A stretch of 33,815 bases of DNA from CAZHGD01 sp964531735 (GCA_964531735.1 CAZHGD010000069.1:1-33815); one strand, 5' to 3'; positions 1 to 9,008 are shown, counted from the first letter of the stretch. Made by a program: numbers and translations. Notes: generated from the sequence alone by a model not told the origin.

Positions 1-132
1 GGCCAGGAGGTGGTGAGCGGCGAACCGCACGGCCCACTCGCCCGGAAGCACACCCTCCGCACGGCAGCACTTGACTCCGCTTGGTCGTCAGCACGACAAT
101 AGCTGTGCCGGAGCCGGCGCTCGGAGCATGGA
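1..132. other. Left edge, no gene seen
   Basis: I see no convincing coding frame here. It probably holds the end of an upstream neighbour or spacer, plus the leader of the toxin-antitoxin pair. A GGAG stretch at about 123-126 lies a suitable distance before the TTG start at 133. Confidence 0.4.
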
Positions 133-387
133 TTGACCCGCAACACCCCCGCGCAAAACCTGGAGCACGCGCTCGCCGAGGCCGCCAGCGGACGGCGGGT
201 GATCTTGCGTCGCGGCGGCAAGCGGCTCGCCATCATCGGTGCCGCCGACCTGGCCCGACTGGAGCAGTCGGATGCTGATGAGGAACTGGCCGACGCCAAG
301 GCCATCGACGGCGCCTTGGCCGAGCTGGCCGCGAGCGGCCAGGAGCCACGTCCGCTCGAGGAGCTGCTGGCAGAGCTGGGGCTGTGA
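133..387 (+). CDS. Phd/YefM-type antitoxin
   Basis: An 84-residue protein beginning at TTG. The core, a glycine/arginine turn followed by VILRRGGKRLAIIGAADLARLEQ-like sequence (residues about 22-45), is the beta-hairpin and helix found in Phd/YefM antitoxins, which bind operator DNA through their N-terminal half and wrap the toxin with an acidic, flexible C-terminal half. Here the second half (residues 46-84) is indeed acidic and alanine/leucine rich. The TTG start is chosen because GGAG lies six bases upstream and no in-frame ATG exists in the right place. The gene overlaps the toxin gene by four bases (GTGA), so the two are translationally coupled. Such pairs usually autoregulate their operon. 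The family call is by motif and context, and the antitoxin could belong to a neighbouring RelB-like class. Confidence 0.72.
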   Translation: MTRNTPAQNLEHALAEAASGRRVILRRGGKRLAIIGAADLARLEQSDADEELADAKAIDGALAELAASGQEPRPLEELLAELGL

Positions 388-653
388 GCGAGGAGCCGTA
401 CCAGATCCTCCGAACCGCCGCCGTGGATCGTTCCCTGGCTCGCCTGCCCCGACCGGTCCAGGGGCGCCTGGCAGCCGCCATGCGAGCGCTGGCAGCTGAG
501 CCGTGCCCCCGCGGTTGCCTACCCGTCAAGAGCCGTCCCGGCTGCCTCCGCATCCGCGTCGGCGACTGGCGCATCCTGTACCGCGTGGACGACCAGTCAC
601 GCACCGTCCTGGTCATCGAGATCATGCCCCGCCAAGACGACTACCGACCGTGA
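384..653 (+). CDS. RelE/ParE-superfamily toxin
   Basis: An 89-residue basic protein beginning at GTG inside the stop of the antitoxin gene. The order of elements fits the RelE/ParE fold: an N-terminal helical hairpin (residues about 10-38, with LARLPRPVQGRLAAAMRAL), then the beta-sheet core with CLRIRVGDWRILYRVD (about 53-68) and a closing strand TVLVIEIMPR ending in DDYR. The R-x-G-D-x-R-I-x-Y pattern is the family's hallmark. RelE members cut mRNA on the ribosome, while ParE members poison DNA gyrase. The sequence alone does not decide which applies here. The strict pairing with an upstream Phd/YefM-like protein and the overlap support a type II toxin-antitoxin module. Confidence 0.8.
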   Translation: MSEEPYQILRTAAVDRSLARLPRPVQGRLAAAMRALAAEPCPRGCLPVKSRPGCLRIRVGDWRILYRVDDQSRTVLVIEIMPRQDDYRP

Positions 654-707
654 ACCCCCGCCGCTACCCCGCTGTCAAGTGGATGGCAACGACTTCGGTT
701 GATCGTT

Positions 708-1910
708 CTACGGCCGCGCCGGGCTCCCGTCGGGCAGGCGGGTCTGCGTCCAGCCGATGATCTCATCGGTGCAGGGGTACTTCGCCGCCAGCTCCTCGTT
801 GACCTCGATGCCCAGGCCCGGCTGGTCGTTCGGGTACATGTAGCCGCCGCGCACTTCCGGCGTGCCGGGGAAGATGTCGTAGCAGACCTGCGGCAGCCGG
901 CACCACTCCTGGATGCCGAAGTTCGGCGCCCAGAGATCGAGGTGCAAGTTGGCCGCGTGACCCACCGGCGACACATCACCCGGACCGTGCCAGGCCGTGC
1001 GCAAGCCGTGCGCCAGGCCGTGAAGCGCCGCGTCGCGAGCGGGGGTCAGGCCGCCCATGTCGCTGATGTGCATGCGCAGGAAGTCGATCAGCCGCTCGTT
1101 GGTCAGGATGTTCCACTCCAGCGGATGCACGAACAGCTCGCCCATGGCCAGCGGCGTGGCGCACTGCTGGCGGATGCGACGGAACCACTCGATGTCTTCG
1201 GGCGCCAGCGCGTCCTCCAGGAAGAACAGGTTGAACGGCTCGCAGTCCTTGGCGAACTTCACCGCGTCAATCGGCGCCAGTCGCTCGTGGATGTCGTGCA
1301 GCAGCTCCACCTCGGGCCCGACGGTGCTGCGCACGTGCTCCATCATGCGGAGCATGTTGCGGCAATACTCGCGCGGGTCGTAGTAGGCGCCGTCGGGTGC
1401 GCCGTCCGGCTTGGCCAACCGGCCGGCCTCGCCACCGTAGCCGCCCATCTGGATGCGGATGTAGCGGTAGCCCTCGGCCATCAGCGCGCGGACGCTGTTC
1501 TCCACCTCCTGCGGGTCGCGTCCGCCGGCATGGCTGTAGCACGCGGCGGCCGCGCGGCACTTGCCGCCGAGCAACTGGTAGACCGGCAGGCCGGCCAGTT
1601 TGCCCTTGATGTCCCACAGCGCCTGGTCGATGCCCGAGATGGCGTTGTTCAGCACCGGGCCGTTGCGCCAGTAGCTGTTGACCATCTGCATCCGGAACAG
1701 CTCTTCGCCGGCGGTGGCGTCACGGCCGATGACGAACGGCTTGACGTGGTGCTCGATGGCCGCCACCACCGCGCGCCAGCGCTGGGTGAACGTGGCGCAA
1801 CCGAGCCCGTAGAGGCCCGGCTCGGAGGTGATGACCTTGACCACCACCAGCCGGGAGCCGGCCGGCTGCGTGGTGATGACCTGGACGTCCTGGATGGTGA
1901 TCTTCGACAC
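708..1910 (-). CDS. Enolase-superfamily sugar-acid dehydratase (RspA/ManD type)
   Basis: A 400-residue protein, the full length of the mandelate racemase/muconate lactonising group. Residues about 1-120 form the capping domain, with the family block SAID-like ISGIDQALWDIKGK at 91-104. The barrel carries the metal ligands in the expected order: D206 within HDIHER, E232 in FLED and E258 in MGEL. H208 and H308 (WHGPGD) are in the positions of the acid/base residues. The stretch WHGPGDVSPVGHAANLHLDL and NFGIQEW is characteristic of the RspA/ManD subgroup, whose studied members dehydrate D-mannonate or D-gluconate to 2-keto-3-deoxy acids; many members are slow or of unknown substrate. Start is GTG with AAGGAG nine bases upstream. 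It is the last gene of an operon with an SDR and a polysaccharide lyase, which suggests it works on a uronate-derived acid. Exact substrate unknown. Confidence 0.85.
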   Translation of the reverse strand: MSKITIQDVQVITTQPAGSRLVVVKVITSEPGLYGLGCATFTQRWRAVVAAIEHHVKPFVIGRDATAGEELFRMQMVNSYWRNGPVLNNAISGIDQALWDIKGKLAGLPVYQLLGGKCRAAAACYSHAGGRDPQEVENSVRALMAEGYRYIRIQMGGYGGEAGRLAKPDGAPDGAYYDPREYCRNMLRMMEHVRSTVGPEVELLHDIHERLAPIDAVKFAKDCEPFNLFFLEDALAPEDIEWFRRIRQQCATPLAMGELFVHPLEWNILTNERLIDFLRMHISDMGGLTPARDAALHGLAHGLRTAWHGPGDVSPVGHAANLHLDLWAPNFGIQEWCRLPQVCYDIFPGTPEVRGGYMYPNDQPGLGIEVNEELAAKYPCTDEIIGWTQTRLPDGSPARP

Positions 1911-1933
1911 GAGAGCAGCTCCTTCCGGCCCGG

Positions 1934-2743
1934 CTAGACCGGGCAGACGGACGGCGCGAGTTGCGCGGTCAGACCACCGTCCACGTAGATGGTCTGGCCC
2001 ACGATGTAGCTGGCTTCGTCAGACGCCAGGAAGGCCACCACGGCGGCCATCTCCAGCGGCACCGCGGCGCGGCGGATCGGGATCCGGCGGGCGTAGTCGT
2101 TGGTGCTCGGGCGCCGGTCGATGGGCCGCTGCTCCTGGCGCGTGGCGCCCGGCGCCAGGCCGTTGACGCGGATGCCCACCTCGGCCAGCTCGATGCCCAG
2201 ACTGCGCGTCATGGCGTCCAGCGCGGCCTTGGTGGCATCGTACGGCAGGCCGGGCCAGTGGGCGCGCAAGCCGCCGACGGTGCTGATCTGGACGATCACG
2301 CCGCCGCCTTGAGCGCGCATCGGCTCCACGGCCCGCCGGGCGAGCGTCCACGGCCCGGTCAGGTTGGCGGCCACCGCGGCGTCCCACAGGTCGTCGGCCA
2401 CCTCGCCCACTGGCCGGCGGACCATGTTCGCCGCGTTGTTGACCAGCAGGTCGAGCCGACCGTACTCGGTCAGCGTCTGCGCGATCAGGCGCTCGCAGCC
2501 CTCGCGCGTGCCGACATCGGCCGGCACGGCCAGTGCTTCGGCCCCGTACCCGCGCAGTTCGGCGGTGGTCGCCGCCACCTGCTCGGCGTTGCGCGCGTTG
2601 ATGACCACCTTCATGCCCTCGCGGGCGAGGCGCATGGCAATGCCCTTGCCAATGCCTTTGCTGGAGCCGGTGATCAGCGCCACCTGGCCGGTCAGTTCGG
2701 GGTACCGCGGCGCGATGGAGCGGTACAGCTCGTCAGAATCCAC
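1934..2743 (-). CDS. Short-chain dehydrogenase/reductase (classical SDR)
   Basis: A 269-residue classical SDR. The Rossmann glycine motif TGSSKGIG lies at 25-32, NNAA at 102-105, the catalytic serine at S154 (QIST), and Y168 with K172 in the Y-x-x-x-K motif. The C-terminal IVGQTIYVDGG at 247-257 is the usual end of the fold. Arginine 51 after the second strand (NAR) suggests an NADP(H) preference, but this is weak evidence. Start is GTG with GGAGG five bases before it. It lies 40 bases after the heparinase gene and 23 bases before the enolase-superfamily gene, on the same strand. A plausible job is reducing or oxidising a uronate or keto-sugar released by the lyase, as fabG-like or 3-oxoacyl-reductase annotations would not fit the context. 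Confidence 0.9.
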   Translation of the reverse strand: MDSDELYRSIAPRYPELTGQVALITGSSKGIGKGIAMRLAREGMKVVINARNAEQVAATTAELRGYGAEALAVPADVGTREGCERLIAQTLTEYGRLDLLVNNAANMVRRPVGEVADDLWDAAVAANLTGPWTLARRAVEPMRAQGGGVIVQISTVGGLRAHWPGLPYDATKAALDAMTRSLGIELAEVGIRVNGLAPGATRQEQRPIDRRPSTNDYARRIPIRRAAVPLEMAAVVAFLASDEASYIVGQTIYVDGGLTAQLAPSVCPV

Positions 2744-2783
2744 AACGTCCTCCGGGATCGGACCGTACGCGGCCCGGCCGGTC

Positions 2784-5360
2784 TCAGCCCAGTGACACCT
2801 GCCGGCGCCCTTGCGCGCGCTCCACGGTGATAACCGGCGGTTGACCGGCCGGCCGTTCCCAGCGGACCGCCCGAATCGGGTTGTCCGGTGAGACCGGCTC
2901 GATCACGGTCACAAACCGGTGGGCCACCGCTTTCTTTCTGACGATGAGCATCGGCAGCCGCCCTTGGGGCGAGTTGGTCAGCCCGTCGGCCACCATCACC
3001 TCGGCCGCGGACTCGTCGGTCGGCACCACCCACAGGCGTAGCGCCTGCTTGCCCGCGCTGAACGTGAGGCTGGTCACCTGGCTCAGCGGTCCGGCTTGCT
3101 GCACTTGCACGTGCTGGTAGCCGAACGCCGTGCCCAGCGCGCCCGACCGCGGCGCCAGGGCCGGCGCCACGCCGGTCAGCCGGCCGTCGATGTGCAGCAC
3201 GTAGTCGGCCTGGCGCGCCGGCTGGTCGCGCTCCTTGGTGCGCGGCACCACGGCGAAGTCGTCCACCACCAGGTCGTCCACCACCTGCACGCGGCGCCGC
3301 AGCACCAGGCCGGGATAGGCTGTGGCGCAGTAGGCGGTGGCCCGTTTCTCCTCGGCCTCGAACTGCTCCATGACGCCGACGACCCGCTCGGCGGCGCTGT
3401 CGGTGGGCCACTGCGAGGTGGTCTTGCCCGGTCGCTGCGACTGACCGTCGATGACCACCGTGTTGTGGCTGATGGTCTGCGCGGTCCACTCGGTCTTCCA
3501 ACTCGTCTCGTACGGCATGCTGCCGAAGTGCGGCAGCCACTGCCGGCCGAGCGCGTAGACCACCAGACTGAGCTTGTCGGGGTGTCCGTGCCCGCCGCCG
3601 TAGGCGCCGTAGCTCAGCGCCACCGCGGTGCTGTCGGGCCGCTGGGTGAAGTCGCCGTCGGCCTGCCGCAGCATGGCCACCCCGGTGGCCGGCAGCAGGC
3701 TGCTGCCGTGGCTGTTCCAGCCACTGTTGGCGAACACGCCCTGGGCCAACGGCAGGCTGGCCGGGACGTCGGCGGCCTGCGGCGCGTCGTAGAGCAGCCA
3801 CTGCCAGGTCGGCGTGCGGGTGTAGGGCGTCGGCCGGTCGCTGACCAGTTGGCCGTCGCGCAGCAGGCGCGCCGTCTCGCCGCGGACCTCCAGCCGGAAT
3901 CGGTACACCTGGCCCACCGCGGGACAATGGCCGGTCAGCATGAAGCTCATGCGGTTGTTCGGGTCGCGCGCCTCGGTGCGATAGACCAGCCACGACCGTT
4001 CCTCGCCGCCGCGGTTGGCCAGACGCGTCATCGTCCACTCGAAGGTCACGTCGCCCAGATCGGTGTCGTTGAGCAGCCAGCGGTCCGCGTTGCTGACGCC
4101 CCCGTCGTCAATGGTCACCTCGTCGCCGGTCACCCGGTAGCCGCCGTCGATGCGGTCCCATTTGACTGGCTGGCCATTGACCCGCAGGTCCTGGTAGCGG
4201 TAGCTGTGCCGGTAGTAGTGCAGGAAGCCCACGCGCCCGCGGGTGACCGCCTCGCCGCCGACCGGCACGTCGCGCTGCAACAGCCAGGCCAGCTTCGGGT
4301 CGCGGTAGCGGTTCCAGGCCACCAGGTCGAGCCAGTTGCCGCGCCGCGGGCCGCGGTCGCTGTCGCCCAGTGCGGGGTAGCTGGAATCGGGGAACATCAG
4401 GTAGAACGGCGCTTCGTACATCAGGCGTAGCGACTTCGGCTCGTCGCTCCGGTCGGTGCTGTAGTGACCGTCCTCGTCGTGGCGCTGATTGGCCACCTGC
4501 AGCGACCACAGGTCGAGCCCGCAGCGCCGGCAGGCCTCCAGGTAGGGCGTCAGGGCCGTGATCACGAACTGGTGGTAGCCGGGCGACCGCTCCCAGAACA
4601 GGCCGTCATCGCGGATGTCGTGGGCGATGAGGTGCTTCAGGCCATACGGGCTGTTGACGGTGTAGTCGAGCAGCGCCGTATCGCGCACCGCCAGCGCCAC
4701 CAGGCCCATCGCCGCCAGGTGCCAGGCCTGGAAGTTGTAGCACCGGTAGTGCAGGTCCTTGATGCGCGGGTCCTTCGCGAAGTCGTCCACCTTGAAGCAG
4801 ACCACCGCGGCGCGCAGCAGGTCGGTCTCCACCTGCTGCCGTTGCGCCGCGGTGAAAGCGCCGCTGTCGGCGCACAGATCGTAGGCGCGGACGAGGTCGC
4901 AGAGCCACATCGCCTCGTACAGCGGCGACTGTGTGAAGGCCTTGCAGCGCAAGTTGGTCAGCGGCCAGCCGGGATAGGCCGCAGCGTAAGCCACCAGACC
5001 GTCACGCACCCAGTCGGCGTACCGGCGCTCGCTGGTGAACCCGTGTGCCAAGGCCACCTTGAACAGGTTGCCGGCCACACCCCAGTGCGACGTGTCGCCC
5101 TTTTGCGGCAGCGCGCCGAAGGGCTTGGCGCACAGGCCGTTGGCCTCGTCGACCACCTGCTGCAAAGCCCGCTTGGCCCACAGCGACTGCTGCGCCCGCT
5201 GCCGCGCAATGGCCACCTCGGCCGGCGTCAGCGTCAAGTAGGGATGCTGCTCAGGGATACTCAGGGTCAGCTTGGTGGGCGTCATGACCGTCTCTACCGC
5301 CGCCGGTGCAGCGGCCACGGCGGCCAGGACAGTGCCGAGCGCAAGCGCCAGGTGAGTCAT
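2784..5360 (-). CDS. Secreted heparinase II/III-family polysaccharide lyase with inserted LamG-like domain
   Basis: An 858-residue protein starting at the ATG whose product opens with a signal-peptide-like stretch (MTHLALALGTVLAAVAAAPA). A longer upstream frame exists but encodes arginine-rich non-signal sequence, so the shorter start is preferred. Residues about 50-375 form the alpha/alpha toroid seen in alginate/heparin lyases, including WERSPGYHQF at 256-265. Residues about 540-790 form the heparinase II/III beta-sandwich with GGGHGHPDKLSL (588-599) and SHNTVVIDG (631-639), which supply histidines of the active centre. Between them, residues about 390-516 look like a concanavalin/LamG-type beta-sandwich (WLLNDTDLGDVTFEW, RFRLEVRGETARLLRDGQL), an insertion not standard for the family. 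It cleaves acidic polysaccharide by beta-elimination, target unknown. It leads an operon with the SDR and the dehydratase. Confidence 0.83.
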   Translation of the reverse strand: MTHLALALGTVLAAVAAAPAAVETVMTPTKLTLSIPEQHPYLTLTPAEVAIARQRAQQSLWAKRALQQVVDEANGLCAKPFGALPQKGDTSHWGVAGNLFKVALAHGFTSERRYADWVRDGLVAYAAAYPGWPLTNLRCKAFTQSPLYEAMWLCDLVRAYDLCADSGAFTAAQRQQVETDLLRAAVVCFKVDDFAKDPRIKDLHYRCYNFQAWHLAAMGLVALAVRDTALLDYTVNSPYGLKHLIAHDIRDDGLFWERSPGYHQFVITALTPYLEACRRCGLDLWSLQVANQRHDEDGHYSTDRSDEPKSLRLMYEAPFYLMFPDSSYPALGDSDRGPRRGNWLDLVAWNRYRDPKLAWLLQRDVPVGGEAVTRGRVGFLHYYRHSYRYQDLRVNGQPVKWDRIDGGYRVTGDEVTIDDGGVSNADRWLLNDTDLGDVTFEWTMTRLANRGGEERSWLVYRTEARDPNNRMSFMLTGHCPAVGQVYRFRLEVRGETARLLRDGQLVSDRPTPYTRTPTWQWLLYDAPQAADVPASLPLAQGVFANSGWNSHGSSLLPATGVAMLRQADGDFTQRPDSTAVALSYGAYGGGHGHPDKLSLVVYALGRQWLPHFGSMPYETSWKTEWTAQTISHNTVVIDGQSQRPGKTTSQWPTDSAAERVVGVMEQFEAEEKRATAYCATAYPGLVLRRRVQVVDDLVVDDFAVVPRTKERDQPARQADYVLHIDGRLTGVAPALAPRSGALGTAFGYQHVQVQQAGPLSQVTSLTFSAGKQALRLWVVPTDESAAEVMVADGLTNSPQGRLPMLIVRKKAVAHRFVTVIEPVSPDNPIRAVRWERPAGQPPVITVERAQGRRQVSLG

Positions 5361-5479
5361 CGCCAGGGCTCCACGGCCACCCCTGGTTTGGCCGCGCCGA
5401 TGCCCCGACCTCCCGCTTGACGCCGCCACCGCCGTCGGTCACCATACCAGCGCCGGTGGACGTGTGGGGAGTCACGAAC
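5361..5479. promoter_or_regulatory. Divergent intergenic region between lyase and beta-helix genes
   Basis: These 119 bases separate two divergently transcribed genes for secreted carbohydrate-active proteins and must hold both leaders. GGGGAG at about 5466-5471 serves the plus-strand gene. I cannot pick out a convincing -35/-10 pair on either strand in this GC-rich stretch. Confidence 0.4.
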
Positions 5480-7237
5480 ATGAGCCCGACTGGCTGCCGT
5501 CTGTGGCCGTGCCTTCTGCTGGCCGCCGGCCTCGCGTCGGCCGAGCCGCGCACCTTCGACACCGTGGCGCAACTGGCCGCGGCTGGTGGCCTGGCCGCCG
5601 ACCAGCCGCTGCTGGTCAAGGGCCATCACCAGCCGGGCGATGGTGGCGGCGGCACCTTCCGCTACGACCCGGCCAGCCAACGGCCCGCCGACGGCGGTGC
5701 CGTGGTGCAGCCGGCCACGTTGCCCGGTCGCCTTATCCGCCAGGTGAGCCTGGAAGACGAGGCGCTGGCCGAGTGGTTCGGCGCCTACGGCGACGGCGAC
5801 GGCGCCAACCCGCATGACGACCACGCGGCCATCAACAAGTGCCTGGCCGCCTATGGCCGGGTCAAGCTGCTGGCCAAGGCCTATGGCGTGCGCGGCAAAC
5901 CGGCGCCGTACAACCCGGCCCACACCTTCAACGCCATCGACCTCGGGCCGTACTACCGCATCGTCGGCGCCGGGCGCGAGCGGACCAAGGTCAAGCTGCT
6001 CGACGGCACCAACCCGGTGGGCGGTGGCCCGGGCAACAACTACTTCATCGTGTTCTACAACCGCGCCTTCCACGAGAGCGCCGACCACGTGGTGATCAGC
6101 GACCTGACCATCGACTGCAACTTCGATGGGCAGGACGGCTTCACGACCATCCACGCCATCGGCCTGCGTGGCGGCGGCGCGCTGGTGGAGCGCCTCAACC
6201 TGCGCGGCTACGGCACCGGTTGCCATCCGGAGACGAACAGCTCACGCGAGTGCTTCGTGGTCCATCAGACGTTGGTCTACAAGGACGCGCAGGCGTGTCG
6301 GCGCGCGGCCACCTACCGCGACCTCGACCTGACCGGCTGCGGCCACAACGGCAAGCTGAAGGGCAACGTCGCCGAGATCACGCACCTCTGCCTCGGCGGC
6401 GCCAACAACTTCGAGAACTCGGGCTGGATCCGGCCGCGTGGCAAGGACCCAGACTGGGACCCCGCGGACGGCGGCGAGAACGAGCGCAACTGGTGGCCCT
6501 CCTACGGCGGTCTGATCGAGAACTGCGTCATTCACGACGAGGTCTACGATCCGCCGACGCAGAAGAGCCCGCTGAACGGCATCACCTACAGCGACTGCGT
6601 CGGCCTGACCGTGCGCGGCAACACCGTCCGCGACTTCGAAGGCGCAGCCGTGTTCACGATGAGCTGGTGGAACCGCGAGACGACCATCGTCGACAACGAC
6701 CTGCAGCGGGTGACCGTCGGCCTGGCGCTGAACATGGCCAGCGAGCACGGCAAGCCGATCCAGTGCCCGCGGCACGACGGCGTGCTGTTCGCGCACAACC
6801 GGGTCGAGACCGGCGCGCACCGTAACGCGCCCTGGGGCACCACCGGCATCTCGCTGTTCGGCGGCGACTTCCCGGCGGTGCTGCGCATGCAGCGCATCCA
6901 CATCCGCGAGAACACCATCAGCGGGCGCGCCTTCGCTCACGTCAAGGTGCCGCGCGCCTGCCCGCTGGGCATCAACGTGCAGATCCTGCGCGCGGCCTAC
7001 CACGACCTCCGCTTCGAGGACAACACGCTCGACTTCCCCGACTACTCGCCCGGCCCGGTGATCCCGCAGGAGCCCGACGGCATGGCCATGCGCTACTACC
7101 CGCTGGCGCTCTGGGCCGACGCGGTCAAGCAAGGGCACGTGGTCTACCGCGGTAACCGCAGCCGGCAGGGCAAGGTGCTCTACCCGCACCTGGCCGACTG
7201 GTACTTCAAGAACGAGCCGACCTGGGGCAAGCCGTAG
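5480..7237 (+). CDS. Secreted right-handed parallel beta-helix (pectate-lyase-fold) protein
   Basis: A 585-residue protein. The ATG at 5480 is preferred over upstream in-frame starts because it gives a signal peptide (MSPTGCRLWPCLLLAAGLASA) and has GGGGAG about nine bases ahead. Residues about 20-75 resemble the small N-terminal domain common to pectate_lyase_3 proteins (gly-rich HQPGDGGGGTFRYDP). The next part carries WFGAYGDGDGANPHDDHAAI, the usual entry to the helix. The rest shows repeating short strands with asparagine turns (VVISDLTIDCN, LTVRGNTVRDFEG, HIRENTISG, LRFEDNTLDF), as expected for coils of a beta-helix. Proteins of this fold are lyases, hydrolases or epimerases of acidic polysaccharides. 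The catalytic class cannot be named. It meets the next gene tail to tail with only nine bases between. Confidence 0.82.
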   Translation: MSPTGCRLWPCLLLAAGLASAEPRTFDTVAQLAAAGGLAADQPLLVKGHHQPGDGGGGTFRYDPASQRPADGGAVVQPATLPGRLIRQVSLEDEALAEWFGAYGDGDGANPHDDHAAINKCLAAYGRVKLLAKAYGVRGKPAPYNPAHTFNAIDLGPYYRIVGAGRERTKVKLLDGTNPVGGGPGNNYFIVFYNRAFHESADHVVISDLTIDCNFDGQDGFTTIHAIGLRGGGALVERLNLRGYGTGCHPETNSSRECFVVHQTLVYKDAQACRRAATYRDLDLTGCGHNGKLKGNVAEITHLCLGGANNFENSGWIRPRGKDPDWDPADGGENERNWWPSYGGLIENCVIHDEVYDPPTQKSPLNGITYSDCVGLTVRGNTVRDFEGAAVFTMSWWNRETTIVDNDLQRVTVGLALNMASEHGKPIQCPRHDGVLFAHNRVETGAHRNAPWGTTGISLFGGDFPAVLRMQRIHIRENTISGRAFAHVKVPRACPLGINVQILRAAYHDLRFEDNTLDFPDYSPGPVIPQEPDGMAMRYYPLALWADAVKQGHVVYRGNRSRQGKVLYPHLADWYFKNEPTWGKP

Positions 7238-7246
7238 CCGTCGGCC

Positions 7247-8866
7247 TCAGCGCCGCTTGACCGCGAAGAAGGTGCCGACCACGCCGCTGGCCTCGGTACC
7301 GCCGCGGTCGAACCACTGGCGGTCGTACATGACCAGCACCCGGCCCGGCGCCACCTCCTCCACGCTGTTGTAGGCCGTGGTCGGCCCGGACCAGAAGCAG
7401 TGGTGACCCACCCAGGTGGCGCCGGAGTCGACGCTGTAGCAGAGCCAGTTGCCCGGCCGGCCATAGGTGCAGACGATGATGCCATCGCCAGTCACCGTGC
7501 TGTTCGGCCAGACGCCCCGGTCGGCCACGCGCTGCGGCGGGCCCCAGGTGCGCCCTTCGTCGCGCGAGCGGCACTGGTATAGCGGGCTGGGCTGCGTGGC
7601 GCTGCCGCCGGTGCGGTAGACGCACAGCAGGTCGCCGTTCGGCGCGCGGACCAGGTCCATCTCGTTGCAGCCCTCGCTGCCGAGCGTCGGGTCGGCGGTG
7701 ACGGTGGCCAGGTACTCCCAGGTGCGGCCGCGGTCGGTCGAGCGCGTTACGAACCCGCGGTACTTGAACGCGCCGAACTCCTTCGGGTAGCTGGTCACCG
7801 GCGTCCGGTCCTGCGCAAAGCAGCCGCAGTTGGCCGCCAGCAGGCTGCCGTCGCGCAGGAGCACGATGGCGTGGTCGCACCAGGGCCCGTCGCGCACACT
7901 GCCGTCATCGTCCTTGAACGGCACCAGGTCGGGCACGTGCAGCCGCGCCTGCTGCTTCGGCAGCGCCCGCCCGTCAGCATCCCAGCGCGCCAGATCGCTG
8001 ACGAACCAGCCCGTCTGGCCCGCGGCATGCGTCCGGTAGTCGAGTGCGATGACCTCGCCGTCGGGCAGTTGGCAGGCGCCGACCCACGGTCCGGAGCCCG
8101 GTTGCCAGGTGCGCCCGCCGTCGCTGGAGCGCCGGTCACCCACCTGCAGCAGCCCGTTGGCAAAGCGGAACAGGTTGGTGAAGCGCACGCCGTCCCGGAT
8201 CATGACCGTCTCACCGCGGGTCACCAGCAGTCCGGGCACCTGCGGCAGCGGCGTCTCCGCGGTGGCGAGCCGCCCGCCGCGGAACCGCACTTGCTGCCAG
8301 GTGGTGTCGGAGGTGGCGGTCGAGGCGCTGGCGCCGAACGCGAGCCGGTTGCGGCGCGGCGCAATGACGCCGTGCGTGAACCGCCCGGTGCCGTCCAGCA
8401 GCAAGCGGTCATCGGCCCAGACGCGGATGTCCGGCGCCTTCAGCTCGATGCGGTAGGTGTGCAGGCCGTCGCCGGCGCGGAAGGGCGCGCGGAGCTTGGC
8501 GTAGGACAGCACCACCTGATCGGGGAAGAAGCTGATGTCTTCCTCGTGGAGCCCATCGGCCACGTTGACGCAACTGCCCCAGGGCTCACTGGCGGCGTGG
8601 GCCTGCAACCGGACCTCGACCGCCGCGCCGAGTGTCGGATCGAGCTGCCAGGCCAGCTCGTAGAGGCGCCCGCTGTTGGCCTGCGAGCTCGCGTCGGTGA
8701 TGCGCAGCCCCTCGGGCGTGCTGTGCGAGCTGGTGCCCGGCCCGATCCAGGCGCCGGTGGGCTGGGTCACAAAACCCGCTTCGCGATCGTAGAACACGGT
8801 CCACGGCGCCTCGCCGGCACCCGGCAGACTGCCCAGCAGGACCAGCGCCAGCACCCTACCCATCAT
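7247..8866 (-). CDS. Secreted sialidase-fold (BNR/Asp-box) protein with N-terminal LamG-like domain
   Basis: A 539-residue protein. The ATG at 8866 is chosen over a longer frame because GGAG lies eight bases upstream and a signal peptide follows (MMGRVLALVLLGSLPGAGEA). Residues about 21-200 look like a concanavalin-type beta-sandwich, with strands RLYELAWQLD, AAVEVRLQAH, HTYRIELKAPDIRVWADD. Residues about 210-535 form a six-bladed propeller with four Asp-boxes of the S-x-D-x-G-x-T-W type at 247-254, 376-383, 434-441 and 478-485. The family includes sialidases, but the arginine triad and FRIP motif of true sialidases are not evident, so the substrate may be another sugar or the protein may bind rather than cut. 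It sits among other secreted glycan-active genes. Confidence 0.82.
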   Translation of the reverse strand: MMGRVLALVLLGSLPGAGEAPWTVFYDREAGFVTQPTGAWIGPGTSSHSTPEGLRITDASSQANSGRLYELAWQLDPTLGAAVEVRLQAHAASEPWGSCVNVADGLHEEDISFFPDQVVLSYAKLRAPFRAGDGLHTYRIELKAPDIRVWADDRLLLDGTGRFTHGVIAPRRNRLAFGASASTATSDTTWQQVRFRGGRLATAETPLPQVPGLLVTRGETVMIRDGVRFTNLFRFANGLLQVGDRRSSDGGRTWQPGSGPWVGACQLPDGEVIALDYRTHAAGQTGWFVSDLARWDADGRALPKQQARLHVPDLVPFKDDDGSVRDGPWCDHAIVLLRDGSLLAANCGCFAQDRTPVTSYPKEFGAFKYRGFVTRSTDRGRTWEYLATVTADPTLGSEGCNEMDLVRAPNGDLLCVYRTGGSATQPSPLYQCRSRDEGRTWGPPQRVADRGVWPNSTVTGDGIIVCTYGRPGNWLCYSVDSGATWVGHHCFWSGPTTAYNSVEEVAPGRVLVMYDRQWFDRGGTEASGVVGTFFAVKRR

Positions 8867-9008
8867 GGCCGCCACTCCTTCACGCCGGCAGCGCATTCGC
8901 CCGCACCGGCGCGCTCACCTTCCGCGGCGCCGCGGCGCGGGAGGAGTCGCCGGCCGGCCGGGCAACCGCGCAGGCAGCACCGGACAAGCGAACCAGGGAG
9001 ATGGCGCC

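Noticed and set aside
699..1937. A 412-codon plus-strand frame over the dehydratase gene
   Set aside because: It is a GC-driven mirror of the enolase-superfamily gene and has no recognisable features or ribosome site.
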